Positions 1 through 9,307 of a stretch of DNA of 64,000 nt are shown in pieces. Source of the stretch: Flagellimonas allohymeniacidonis (lineage in GTDB: Bacteria > Bacteroidota > Bacteroidia > Flavobacteriales > Flavobacteriaceae); assembly GCF_004296335.1 (NCBI RefSeq), contig NZ_SGIU01000001.1:845290-909289 (forward strand), read 5' to 3'. How positions within the stretch are numbered: the first letter of the stretch is position 1; each line of letters opens with the position of its first letter. Under the pieces are notes generated by a model. It saw nothing but the letters and a program-made list of their open reading frames with translations, had not been told where the DNA came from and did not search any database. Both the position numbers and the translations under genes were made by a program.

Positions 1-1767
1 ACCCTGGGTGTAAAAAGAAGTTACAAAATCGATTACGAAGGTATTTCCAACTTCATAAAAACCCAGTTTGAAGAAGCTAATTCCACTTCCATAAAACGTT
101 GGGCCAAAGATTATATGGACAAAGTTTCCTGCCCCAGTTGCAAAGGAGCCCGGTTACGGAAAGAATCCCTGTATTTCAAAATTGGAGAAAAAAACATCGC
201 AGAGCTTGCCCATTTAGATATTGCTGAACTTGCAGACCTTTTCCAAAATCTTGAAAATACCCTTGAAGGGAACCAGAAGAGAATTGCTGAAGAAATCATT
301 AAGGAAATAAGGACCCGAATTCAATTCTTACTGGATGTGGGGCTTGATTATTTGTCCTTAAATCGAAGTTCAAAGTCGTTATCAGGTGGGGAAGCACAAC
401 GTATTAGGCTAGCTACGCAAATCGGTTCCCAGCTGGTAGGGGTACTTTACATCTTGGATGAACCCAGTATAGGCTTGCACCAACGGGATAACGCAAGGCT
501 TATTAACTCCTTGGTTTCGTTAAGGGACATCGGGAATTCTGTAATTGTTGTTGAGCACGACAAGGACATGATTGAACATGCGGACCATGTAATCGATATT
601 GGTCCCCATGCCGGTCGCCATGGAGGTGAGATCATCTCTGAGGGAAAACCCAAAGACCTGAGTAGTCATGATACCCTAACGGCGCAATACCTTTCGGGCG
701 AATTGGAAATCCCAGTTCCGATGAATCGCAGAAAGGGTACAGGTAAGAAAATTGTGCTAACGGGCTGTACCGGAAACAATTTGAAGAACGTTTCCGTGGA
801 GTTTCCTTTAGGAAAACTCGTAGGAGTAACAGGTGTTTCCGGTAGTGGTAAATCTACCTTGATCAACGAAACGCTCTACCCTATTATGAACGCCCATTAT
901 TTTAATGGGGTGAAAAAGCCAATGCCCTATAAAAAAATTACAGGGCTACAACATATTGACAAGGTCATTGATATCAACCAATCTCCCATAGGGCGAACTC
1001 CAAGATCTAATCCAGCTACATACACCGGAGTATTCAGTGAAATTCGTTCGCTTTTTGCCAAAACCACCGAAGCCACCATTCGGGGGTACAAACCTGGCCG
1101 TTTTAGTTTTAACGTCACCGGAGGTCGATGTGAGACTTGTCAAGGTGGCGGTTTAAAGGTGATTGAAATGAATTTTTTGCCAGATGTCTATGTGGAATGT
1201 GAAACCTGCAATGGCAAACGTTTTAATCGAGAGACCCTAGAAATAAGGTACAAGGGAAAATCGATAGCCGATATTTTGGAGATGACCATTAACGAAGCGG
1301 TTGACTTTTTTGAGAACATTCCGAAAATACATCGCAAGCTTAAGACAATAAAAGACGTTGGTTTGGGTTATATTTCATTAGGGCAGCAGTCCACTACCCT
1401 ATCTGGTGGCGAAGCGCAACGCGTTAAGTTGGCAACCGAACTATCCAAGCGCGACACCGGAAACACATTTTATATCCTCGACGAACCTACTACCGGACTC
1501 CATTTTGAAGATATTCGTGTACTAATGGAAGTTTTGAACCAGCTGGTGGACAAAGGAAATACCATCTTGGTCATTGAACACAATATGGACGTTATTAAAA
1601 TGATGGATCACATCATAGATATTGGCTACGAAGGAGGCCGAGGGGGTGGCGCAATTGTTGCTGCCGGGACTCCAGAAGAAGTGGCAAAGGACAAAAAAAG
1701 CCATACGGCTCGATTCTTGAAGAAAGAACTTGAAAATACAAAGCAAAAAATAGCACGAGCTGTTTAA
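1..1767 (+). CDS. uvrA: UvrABC excinuclease subunit A, 3' part (5' end outside window)
   Basis: ATPase and damage-recognition subunit of nucleotide excision repair; it loads UvrB at lesions in the cytoplasm. The reading frame is open from base 1, so only about 588 C-terminal codons are present (family about 940). Visible are CPSC of a zinc finger near nt 130, the first ABC signature LSGGEAQRIRLA near 379, Walker B ILDEPSIGLH near 450, the second Walker A GVSGSGKST near 832, the C-terminal zinc finger (CETC near 1129, CETC near 1199), the second signature LSGGEAQRVKLA near 1399 and ILDEPTTGLH near 1471. Both ATPase halves and both Zn motifs are intact, so the gene looks functional. The LOG-family gene follows after 11 nt and is probably co-transcribed. 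Confidence 0.98.
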   Translation, partial: TLGVKRSYKIDYEGISNFIKTQFEEANSTSIKRWAKDYMDKVSCPSCKGARLRKESLYFKIGEKNIAELAHLDIAELADLFQNLENTLEGNQKRIAEEIIKEIRTRIQFLLDVGLDYLSLNRSSKSLSGGEAQRIRLATQIGSQLVGVLYILDEPSIGLHQRDNARLINSLVSLRDIGNSVIVVEHDKDMIEHADHVIDIGPHAGRHGGEIISEGKPKDLSSHDTLTAQYLSGELEIPVPMNRRKGTGKKIVLTGCTGNNLKNVSVEFPLGKLVGVTGVSGSGKSTLINETLYPIMNAHYFNGVKKPMPYKKITGLQHIDKVIDINQSPIGRTPRSNPATYTGVFSEIRSLFAKTTEATIRGYKPGRFSFNVTGGRCETCQGGGLKVIEMNFLPDVYVECETCNGKRFNRETLEIRYKGKSIADILEMTINEAVDFFENIPKIHRKLKTIKDVGLGYISLGQQSTTLSGGEAQRVKLATELSKRDTGNTFYILDEPTTGLHFEDIRVLMEVLNQLVDKGNTILVIEHNMDVIKMMDHIIDIGYEGGRGGGAIVAAGTPEEVAKDKKSHTARFLKKELENTKQKIARAV

Positions 1768-1778
1768 AACCGAATACT

Positions 1779-2471
1779 ATGCAAATGCGAAAGGAGCAAC
1801 ACACCAAAGGGTGGAACGAAATTAAGACCAACGACTCTTGGGCCATATTCAAAATAATGGGAGAGTTTGTGAATGGTTTTGAGAAAATGAGCGAAATAGG
1901 TCCTTGCGTATCTATTTTTGGGTCAGCACGAACCCGCCCTGGCGACCTGTACTATGACCTTGCCGTGGATGTAGCCAAAACGGTTTCAGAAGCAGGATAT
2001 GGCATTATAACCGGAGGAGGACCGGGAATTATGGAGGCTGGAAACAAAGGGGCCAGTCTTGCTGGTGGAACTTCGGTCGGATTAAATATCGACCTTCCTT
2101 TTGAACAGCACGACAATCCTTTTATTGATGGAGACAAAAGTCTCGACTTCGATTACTTTTTTGTTAGAAAGGTAATGTTCGTGAAATATTCCCAAGGATT
2201 TGTGGTGATGCCCGGTGGTTTTGGAACCTTGGATGAACTTTTTGAAGCCATTACCCTAATTCAAACCAACAAGATTCAGAAATTTCCGATCATTTTGGTG
2301 GGTTCCGATTTTTGGAAAGGACTATTCGATTGGATTCAGCATACCATGCTTGAAGCTGGAAATATAAGTGCCAGCGACCTTGATTTGGTAAAACTTGTTG
2401 ATACACCAGAGGAGGTTGTTGAAATTATTGACGCTTTCTATAAAGGTCACGACCTGGCCCCCAATTTCTAA
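1779..2471 (+). CDS. LOG family / TIGR00730-type Rossmann-fold protein
   Basis: Predicted nucleotide 5'-monophosphate phosphoribohydrolase of the LOG (lonely guy) family, which releases free bases from nucleoside monophosphates; bacterial members act on cytokinin-like or ordinary nucleotides. The 230-aa protein carries the glycine-rich GGGPGIMEAGN segment and the catalytic signature PGGFGTLDE (family PGGxGTxxE). There is no signal peptide, so it is cytoplasmic. It lies 11 nt after uvrA and 16 nt before the next gene, so it is likely part of a three-gene transcript. A second Met lies three codons downstream. The family call is firm; the natural substrate cannot be read from sequence. Confidence 0.9.
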   Translation: MQMRKEQHTKGWNEIKTNDSWAIFKIMGEFVNGFEKMSEIGPCVSIFGSARTRPGDLYYDLAVDVAKTVSEAGYGIITGGGPGIMEAGNKGASLAGGTSVGLNIDLPFEQHDNPFIDGDKSLDFDYFFVRKVMFVKYSQGFVVMPGGFGTLDELFEAITLIQTNKIQKFPIILVGSDFWKGLFDWIQHTMLEAGNISASDLDLVKLVDTPEEVVEIIDAFYKGHDLAPNF

Positions 2472-2487
2472 TTTACCCAAACCTTTG

Positions 2488-5322
2488 ATGCAGTTACGCC
2501 TAATTCCTATTATTCTTTTTGTGCTTGGGTTATCCTTTCCCAAAATGGCTAAGGCACAACATAAAAATGAGATTACGGCTACACTGAATGACAGCACCAA
2601 AGAAATCACAGTCACCCAAAGATTTACTTACGTCAATGAAAGTGATGATGGCTTAAGTGTACTTTATTTCAACGACTGGAACCACGCTTTTGCCAACAAA
2701 AAAACAGCATTGGCCAAACGTTTTGGAGAAGAATTCAACCGGAGCTTGCACTTGGCCAAGGACAAGGAACGGGGATTTACTTCGATAAAGACCATCGTAG
2801 ATAACAATTATACCGGCTTAAACTGGACTCGGATGGGGAATCAAGATGTTCTGAGAATTGAGCTGAACGATGTTTTGGATGCTGGACAATCCATACAACT
2901 TTTCTTTACCTACACTTTAAAACTTCCCAACAGTAAGTTCACGTCCTATGGACGTAACCCGATTGGGGAGTATTTTTTAAAGGATTGGTACATCACTCCT
3001 GCGGTTTATGATGACGAATGGAAACTGTACAACAATATGGACTTGGATGATCACTATACGGATGTGTCCAACACCACCATTAAGCTGACGTTTCCAGAAA
3101 AACTCTTTCTAGCCACCAATTTTTCAGATGGAGGAATAACCAGTTTCCCTGGAGGGCAGTATGTGCAATTGTCAGGAGAGAATAGAAAAAACTGTGAAAT
3201 CCATTTGACTCGGGGGAGAAGGTTCACCAAACATATCACCGAATTACTTACCGTGACCACGGATTTGGAGGCTAAAAAGTACGACAACATCTCGGAAGGA
3301 ATATCCATAAGCAAGGTGGCCAAGTATTTACACGACAATCTTGGCCCGTATCCTCACGATAATCTTTTGGTAAGCGAACTGGATTACGGAAAGCATCCAC
3401 TATATGGAATTAATCAGCTGCCTTCTTTCATAAGGCCGTATGAGGAACAGTTTCAATTTGAAATGAAATTCTTAAAGACTTCCCTCCGAAGTTATTTAAA
3501 GGAGACTTTGTTTATTGACAGAAGAGCGGAACGCTGGGTGTCAGACGCTATCGTGAATTACCTCATGATCAAATACGTTGAGGAATACTACCCTGATCAG
3601 AAACTGGTGGGCAAGCTTTCAAAAATATGGGGTTTTCGAGGTTTTCACCTAGCCCAGATGGACTTCAACGAGCAGTATGCCTTGTTGAGCATGCTCTCAG
3701 CCAGAAGAAACATTGATCAAGCCCTCAGCACAAGAAATGATTCCTTGATCAAGTTCAACGAAAGAATTGCAAACGGCTTCAAGGCCGGTTTGGGTATGGC
3801 CTACCTGTCAGAATATTTGAATTCACAAAAAATAGACAGTAGTATTCAATCCTTCTATCGAAACTATAAGCTCAAGCCGTTGGTCAAAGCCAAGGATTTT
3901 AGAAAAACGATTGAAGAATTTGCAGACAAGGACATTGATTGGTTTTTTGATGAGTATGTCTCCACGCGAAAAAAAATAGACTTCAAAATAAAGAACATCT
4001 TTAAATCAGAGGACTCGATTACATTGACCATAAAAAACAAGCGTGGCACCAACGTCCCCATATCACTTTTTGGGTTGAATAAGGATTCGGTTGTTTCAAA
4101 ATATTGGTTCACAGGAATTGACACCTCTAGAACGATAACCATACCCAGGGGTGATGAAACACGTTTGGTTCTGAACTACGACCAAAAAATTCCTGAGTTT
4201 AACCAACGTGACAATTGGAAAACGCTCAATGGATTTTTTTCCAGCAATAAAAAGCTAAAACTCCAATTTTTTAAGGATACCGAAGATCCCTATTTCTACC
4301 AAATATTCTATGTGCCGATAGCCAATTTTAATGTGTATGATGGAATTACTCCCGGCTTGCGCATTTACAACAAAACCTTTCTGGAAAGACCCTTTACCTA
4401 CGATATCGCTCCCACCTATTCCTTCTTGGAAAAAACCGTTGTTGGAAAAGCATCTTTTCGATATCGAAAATATCATGGCAAAAGTGGATTGTATGTTTCC
4501 AACTATGTGCTAGGGGGTTCAACCTCACATTTTCAGGTAAACTCCCGTTTCTCAACCATTACTCCATCGGTTAGCTTCGGATGGAGGCCAGACAACCTTA
4601 TTTCCAACAGGCGCCAGAGTCTTCTCTTCCGTCATGTCAACGTATTTCGGAATATTGATGAAAGTATCGCGGATGAAATCGATACAGACCCCGATTACAG
4701 TGTCTTCAATGTTCGTTTTAGAGATGTGGACAACGACATATTGAACTTTACCTCATGGTCCATTGATGCGCAGCATGCGAGCAATTTCACGAAAGTCGCC
4801 TTTGAGATGGAATATCGAAAGCTTTTTGAGAGCAATCGTCAGTTGAATCTTAGGCTGTATGCAGGTAAGTTCATAAGAAACAGGACCGATTCTGACTTTT
4901 TCAGCTTTGCTTTGGACCGACCTACCGATTATTTATTTGACCTGCCTTATTTAGGGCGTTCTGAGGATTCCGGAATTTATAGTCAGCAAATCATTATTGC
5001 AGAAGGCGGATTTAAATCAAGCTTGCCCAATCCTTTTGCGAATGATTGGATAGCCACAGCCAACGCGAGTACGAATATCTGGCGATGGATAGAGGCTTAT
5101 GGTGATATTGGCTTTATTCGCAGTACAGGTGAAGACGCTCGGTTTGTTTATGACTCAGGCGTACGTCTCAATCTTGTGACCGATTATTTTGAATTGTACT
5201 TTCCTGTTTATTCCAATCTTGGGTGGGAAATTGCCCAACCTGACTATGGCCGAAGTATTCGATTTGTGGTAACCATAAGCCCGAGAACGCTGATCGGTTT
5301 GTTCACCAGAAAATGGTTCTAG
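2488..5322 (+). CDS. Secreted M1-peptidase-like protein without HExxH, with C-terminal beta-barrel-like half
   Basis: About 944 aa. The start at 2488 is chosen because it gives a clean signal peptide (MQLRLIPIILFVLGLSFPKMAKAQ); a longer frame to 2395 would overlap the LOG gene. Residues about 25-520 resemble the Bacteroidota M1 (gluzincin) aminopeptidase fold: an early LYFNDWNHAF strand, a DWYITPAVYD segment, and ERWVSDAIVNYLMIKYVEEYYP, which aligns with the usual downstream WLDEGF helix. Where HExxH should stand, the sequence reads LKTSLRSYLKETLF, with no zinc ligands. Residues about 620-944 are rich in alternating hydrophobic and aromatic strands and end in an aromatic residue (RKWF), as outer-membrane barrels do. 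I infer an outer-membrane pseudo-peptidase. Third gene of the uvrA transcript. Confidence 0.72.
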   Translation: MQLRLIPIILFVLGLSFPKMAKAQHKNEITATLNDSTKEITVTQRFTYVNESDDGLSVLYFNDWNHAFANKKTALAKRFGEEFNRSLHLAKDKERGFTSIKTIVDNNYTGLNWTRMGNQDVLRIELNDVLDAGQSIQLFFTYTLKLPNSKFTSYGRNPIGEYFLKDWYITPAVYDDEWKLYNNMDLDDHYTDVSNTTIKLTFPEKLFLATNFSDGGITSFPGGQYVQLSGENRKNCEIHLTRGRRFTKHITELLTVTTDLEAKKYDNISEGISISKVAKYLHDNLGPYPHDNLLVSELDYGKHPLYGINQLPSFIRPYEEQFQFEMKFLKTSLRSYLKETLFIDRRAERWVSDAIVNYLMIKYVEEYYPDQKLVGKLSKIWGFRGFHLAQMDFNEQYALLSMLSARRNIDQALSTRNDSLIKFNERIANGFKAGLGMAYLSEYLNSQKIDSSIQSFYRNYKLKPLVKAKDFRKTIEEFADKDIDWFFDEYVSTRKKIDFKIKNIFKSEDSITLTIKNKRGTNVPISLFGLNKDSVVSKYWFTGIDTSRTITIPRGDETRLVLNYDQKIPEFNQRDNWKTLNGFFSSNKKLKLQFFKDTEDPYFYQIFYVPIANFNVYDGITPGLRIYNKTFLERPFTYDIAPTYSFLEKTVVGKASFRYRKYHGKSGLYVSNYVLGGSTSHFQVNSRFSTITPSVSFGWRPDNLISNRRQSLLFRHVNVFRNIDESIADEIDTDPDYSVFNVRFRDVDNDILNFTSWSIDAQHASNFTKVAFEMEYRKLFESNRQLNLRLYAGKFIRNRTDSDFFSFALDRPTDYLFDLPYLGRSEDSGIYSQQIIIAEGGFKSSLPNPFANDWIATANASTNIWRWIEAYGDIGFIRSTGEDARFVYDSGVRLNLVTDYFELYFPVYSNLGWEIAQPDYGRSIRFVVTISPRTLIGLFTRKWF

Positions 5323-5425
5323 TTTTGCATTTTTCGCAAAATGGAACCTCCTATTTATCCCGTACATAGAAAATAGTTTAAAAAACACACATTTTTTTGT
5401 TGATTTCTTATTTTATTAACAGGAG

Positions 5426-5461
5426 TTGACCTTGTTATTATCTCGCTATTTTGTAATTTTG
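5426..5461 (+). promoter_or_regulatory. Bacteroidota-type promoter for the E1 gene
   Basis: A perfect -7 box TAATTTTG (TAnnTTTG) lies at 5454-5461, with TTG at 5432-5434 (19-nt spacer) and TTGAC at 5426-5430 as -33 candidates. The box ends 20 nt before the ATG at 5482. Confidence 0.6.
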
Positions 5462-5481
5462 CAAAAATCTTTCATCAGCCT

Positions 5482-7893
5482 ATGAAACCCAATCCCAGTA
5501 CTAGTAGCGATATCTCCTTTGATGATTTTCAGTCCCAAATCCTAAAAGACTATGAGGTAGCGGTCACCAGTAGGGAATGCAGCCTTCTCGGACGGCGGGA
5601 AGTTCTCACTGGGAAAGCAAAATTTGGGATTTTTGGCGACGGCAAGGAGCTTCCCCAATTGGCCATGGCACGTGCTTTTCAAGATGGGGATTTTCGAAGT
5701 GGGTATTATCGAGACCAAACTTTTATGATGGCCATAGGACTACTATCCCCAAAGGAGTTTTTTCATGGCCTTTACGCGACCACTGATTTGGAAAAAGAAC
5801 CGATGAGCGCTGGTCGACAAATGGGAGGACACTTTGCTACCCATAGCCTGAATGAAGATGGTACTTGGAAGGATTTGACCAAACAAAAGAACAGCAGTGC
5901 TGACATTTCCTGTACAGCAGGACAAATGCCGAGATTGGTTGGCTTGGCCCAAGCTTCAAAAATTTACCGCGAAGTCAAAGAGACGGACTCTACAAACTTT
6001 TCAAACCATGGAAACGAAGTAGCTTGGGGGACCATAGGAAACGCAAGTACCAGTGAAGGACATTTCTTTGAAGCCATCAACGCAGCAGGGGTATTGCAAA
6101 TTCCCCTTGTTATGTGTGTTTGGGATGATGATTATGGAATTTCCGTACCTGCTGAATTTCATACCACCAAAGGTGATATCTCCGAAATTTTAAAAGGGTT
6201 TCAAAGGGATGAAAACAATGAAGGTTACGAAATATTAAAAGTAAAAGGTTGGGATTATACAGCCCTAATCCACACTTTTGAAAATGCGGCGGACATTGCT
6301 CGGGAAAACCATATTCCCGTGTTGATCCATGTGACAGAACTAACACAGCCCCAAGGACATTCCACTTCAGGTTCGCATGAGCGATACAAATCCCAAGAAA
6401 GATTGGAATGGGAACGCGAAAATGATAGCAATAAGCGATTTAGGGAGTGGATTCTTGAAAATGAAGTTGCTACTGAGGAAGAGCTCAAGGGTATGGAGCG
6501 CAGCATCAAACAAAAGGTGCGGGCAGCAAAGAAAGAAGCCTGGGCAGAATTTCTTAAACCCAATTTAGAGGATAAAAAACAGCTTATCGGTCTTTTGGAA
6601 AATGCAGCTCAGCATAGTCCAAACCGTGCTTTTATCACCAAAATCAAAAATGACCTAATAGCTATTGAAGAACCCCTAAAAAAAGATTTGGCATCCAAAT
6701 CGAGAAAGGCCCTACGCTATGTCATTGGTGAAAATTCACAAGAAAGGGTAGCCCTCCAGAACTGGGTGGAGACCTTTCTGAAAAAAGAACAACCCAGATA
6801 CAGCTCACATCTATACAACGAATTAAATACCAATGCCATCTCTGTTGATGCGGTGGCCCCTTCCATTCCCGATGAGGCAGAATCTGTGGATGGAAGAATC
6901 ATTTTACGGGATAATTTTGATGCTCTCTTTGCAAAATATCCGAATGCCTTGGTTTTCGGAGAGGACACCGGCAATATCGGAGATGTGAACCAGGGTCTTG
7001 AGGGACTTCAAGAAAAGTACGGGCCCTATCGAATAGCAGACACAGGAATTCGGGAATCTACCATTATTGGGCAAGGTATTGGTTTGGCCATGCGAGGACT
7101 TCGCCCCATTGCGGAAATCCAATATTTGGATTACATCCTTTACGCCCTGCAGACCTTAAGCGATGACCTAGCCACGCTACTATATCGTTCGGTGGGCAAG
7201 CAAAAGGCTCCACTAATTGTGCGAACCAGAGGGCATAGGCTCGAAGGAATTTGGCATTCAGGTTCCCAAATGGGTGGGTTGATTCATTTGTTGCGAGGTA
7301 TGCACATATTGGTGCCGCGAAACATGACGCAGGCCGCAGGGTTTTACAATACCTTGATGAAAAGCGATGAGCCAGCCTTGGTCATCGAAAGCTTGAACGG
7401 TTATCGCCTAAAGGAGAAAAAACCTAATAACTTGGGTGAATTTTGCACTCCGATTGGTAAAGTTGAAACACTTAAAGAGGGTGGGGACATTACTTTGTTG
7501 TCCTACGGTTCCACACTGCGCATTGTAGAGTCGGTGGCCCAAGAGCTTCTTGAAGTAGGCATAGACGCTGAGGTGATTGATGCACAATCGCTGCTACCCT
7601 TTGACTTGGAACACCAGATGGTGGAAAGCCTAAAGAAAACCAATAGACTTTTGGTGATCGATGAGGATGTTCCAGGAGGATGCTCTGCATACTTGGTTCA
7701 GCAAATCATGGAGGAACAAGGAGGTTATAAATATCTTGACAGTGCTCCCCAAACGCTGACTGCTGAAGCACACCGACCAGCTTACGCCTCGGATGGAGAC
7801 TATTTCTCCAAACCCAACGCTGAAGATATTTTTGAGAGGGTATACGGCATTATGCATGAGACAGACCCCGTCTCCTATCCAAAACTTAGATAA
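5482..7893 (+). CDS. Fused 2-oxoacid dehydrogenase E1 alpha/beta (branched-chain type)
   Basis: Thiamine-diphosphate-dependent decarboxylase component of a 2-oxoacid dehydrogenase complex, most likely the branched-chain type, which feeds acyl groups to a lipoyl E2. The 803-aa protein joins E1-alpha (about 1-400) to E1-beta (about 460-800); these are separate chains in most bacteria but fused in many Bacteroidota. Alpha carries GNASTSEGHFFEAINAAG and later CVWDDDYGIS (ThDP/metal site). Beta carries FGEDTGNIGDVNQG, DTGIRESTIIGQGIGLAM and GHRLEGIWHSGSQMGG. The usual GDG...NN ligand pair reads GNA...DD, a reciprocal Asn/Asp exchange. No E2 is in the window; an E3 (lpdA) lies at 61065-62471. Flanked by its own promoter and terminator, so monocistronic. 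Confidence 0.93.
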   Translation: MKPNPSTSSDISFDDFQSQILKDYEVAVTSRECSLLGRREVLTGKAKFGIFGDGKELPQLAMARAFQDGDFRSGYYRDQTFMMAIGLLSPKEFFHGLYATTDLEKEPMSAGRQMGGHFATHSLNEDGTWKDLTKQKNSSADISCTAGQMPRLVGLAQASKIYREVKETDSTNFSNHGNEVAWGTIGNASTSEGHFFEAINAAGVLQIPLVMCVWDDDYGISVPAEFHTTKGDISEILKGFQRDENNEGYEILKVKGWDYTALIHTFENAADIARENHIPVLIHVTELTQPQGHSTSGSHERYKSQERLEWERENDSNKRFREWILENEVATEEELKGMERSIKQKVRAAKKEAWAEFLKPNLEDKKQLIGLLENAAQHSPNRAFITKIKNDLIAIEEPLKKDLASKSRKALRYVIGENSQERVALQNWVETFLKKEQPRYSSHLYNELNTNAISVDAVAPSIPDEAESVDGRIILRDNFDALFAKYPNALVFGEDTGNIGDVNQGLEGLQEKYGPYRIADTGIRESTIIGQGIGLAMRGLRPIAEIQYLDYILYALQTLSDDLATLLYRSVGKQKAPLIVRTRGHRLEGIWHSGSQMGGLIHLLRGMHILVPRNMTQAAGFYNTLMKSDEPALVIESLNGYRLKEKKPNNLGEFCTPIGKVETLKEGGDITLLSYGSTLRIVESVAQELLEVGIDAEVIDAQSLLPFDLEHQMVESLKKTNRLLVIDEDVPGGCSAYLVQQIMEEQGGYKYLDSAPQTLTAEAHRPAYASDGDYFSKPNAEDIFERVYGIMHETDPVSYPKLR

Positions 7894-7902
7894 GTAAATT
7901 GA

Positions 7903-7929
7903 CCTCACTTAAAAGTGAGGTTTTTTTTT
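7903..7929 (+). terminator. Intrinsic terminator of the E1 gene
   Basis: Stem CCTCACT/AGTGAGG with a TAAA loop (7903-7920), followed by a run of nine T (7921-7929). Confidence 0.9.
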
Positions 7930-8013
7930 GACGTTTGACTTCTGAACTCTGATGGTTTCATCAAAAAATAAATTTTCTTAATTTCATAGGAAAAATCTGC
8001 TGACTGACCATCC

Positions 8014-9189
8014 ATGTTTTTGGCTTTTCCCGAATTTGATATTTACAGTACTCCTTTGCTCCTATTGTCCCTCCAGGGTTTGCTCTTTACCGTTCTTTTA
8101 ATAAGTAGGTACTTCAATGGCCGTAACGTATCGGATTTTATCCTAGCATTGATTCTTCTATTCACATGTTTTGGACAAACCTGTTACACCGTGGGTTTTA
8201 TGGCTTGGTACGACACCTTTAGGACGACCAAAATCAACTATGTGCTGTTTAACGTCTCCCTGGCTCTGGCCCCATTGATTTACCTCTATGTAAAATCGAT
8301 TACCACCTCTCATTTTCGTTTTAGAAAAAGGGATTGGCTGCATTTTTTACCTCTAATCCTTTTTCTGGTCTACCGGGCTTCCATTTATTTCTATGACTCA
8401 GGCCAATCAGGTTTTGATGAGGTTCAAAATGGCGTACTTAAACTAAGCTTGGACGAACCTTATATTCTACCATTGATTACCGTTTTTGGCTTTGGTCAGA
8501 TGCTTCTGTATTTGGCATTCACCTTTCAGTTGTTCTATAACTATCGAAAAAAAATAAATGCCTTCTTTTCCAACACCTATAAATTGGAGTTGAATTGGAT
8601 ACGAAACTTTTTGGTTCTTTACGCTTTTTTGTTTCTGTATGATATGATCCAAACAGCGATTGCTTCTTACTTTACAGAACTGAACTATATGCAACGGTGG
8701 TGGCTTAATCTATTTGTAGGTCTGACTATCATATATGTCGGAATAAAAGGATACTTCACTGATACTACCAAACTGAAAAAACTGAACTTTAGCTTTACGC
8801 CCAATCAAATAACCATTCCAGATGTAGATCTAAGTCGAGATAGGCCAATTGACAAAAAATCTGTCGAAAACCTCGAAAGGTTTATGGAGATGGAAAAGCC
8901 CTATCTGAACCCAGAACTCAACTTGGTGGATTTGGCCAAGCAGGTCAATATGTCCAGAGCACAGCTTTCGGAGGCAATCAATACAGGTTTTGGAAGAAAT
9001 TTTAACGATTTCATCAATATGTACCGGGTCCAAGCCTTTAAAAAGATGATAGCCGCTGAAAAACATCAACAACTCTCTCTTTTGGGAATTGCATTCGAAT
9101 GCGGATTCAATAGCAAAGCCACTTTTAATCGCGTCTTCAAGAAACTCACCCATTCCTCTCCTTCTGAGTTTCTCAAAACCGCCTATTGA
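8014..9189 (+). CDS. Membrane-anchored AraC-family transcriptional regulator (7TM-HTH)
   Basis: The 391-aa protein has about seven hydrophobic helices in residues 10-250 (for example LLLLSLQGLLFTVLLI, FILALILLFTCF, FLPLILFLVY) and a cytoplasmic AraC helix-turn-helix at about 290-391. That domain has two HTH units: LVDLAKQVNMSRAQLSEAIN, then LLGIAFECGFNSKATFNRVFKK, ending PSEFLKTAY. This layout is common in Bacteroidota regulators thought to sense signals at the inner membrane. The downstream DoxX gene is on the same strand 118 nt away and could be a target, but a hairpin lies between. The ligand is unknown. The start at 8014 is the first Met of the frame and leads into the first hydrophobic segment. 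Confidence 0.88.
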   Translation: MFLAFPEFDIYSTPLLLLSLQGLLFTVLLISRYFNGRNVSDFILALILLFTCFGQTCYTVGFMAWYDTFRTTKINYVLFNVSLALAPLIYLYVKSITTSHFRFRKRDWLHFLPLILFLVYRASIYFYDSGQSGFDEVQNGVLKLSLDEPYILPLITVFGFGQMLLYLAFTFQLFYNYRKKINAFFSNTYKLELNWIRNFLVLYAFLFLYDMIQTAIASYFTELNYMQRWWLNLFVGLTIIYVGIKGYFTDTTKLKKLNFSFTPNQITIPDVDLSRDRPIDKKSVENLERFMEMEKPYLNPELNLVDLAKQVNMSRAQLSEAINTGFGRNFNDFINMYRVQAFKKMIAAEKHQQLSLLGIAFECGFNSKATFNRVFKKLTHSSPSEFLKTAY

Positions 9190-9210
9190 CCTTTTCAACA
9201 ATTTGCCAAG

Positions 9211-9234
9211 GGTCTCAAATCGTATTTTGAGGCC
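9211..9234 (+). terminator. Hairpin after the AraC regulator, possible terminator
   Basis: Inverted repeat GGTCTCAAA/TTTGAGGCC (one G-T pair) with a 6-nt loop, 22 nt after the stop. No clean T-run follows, so termination is uncertain. Confidence 0.4.
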
Positions 9235-9307
9235 TCTCTATACCATTTGAAGCGCACAGTCAACTACTCTTTTCCACTTTTGTCCTGTTCAACTAAAACA
9301 GACAGAA

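Noticed and set aside
5323..5341. TTTTGC/GCAAAA hairpin after the M1-like gene as a terminator
   Set aside because: Six weak base pairs and no T-run; could arise by chance in AT-rich DNA.
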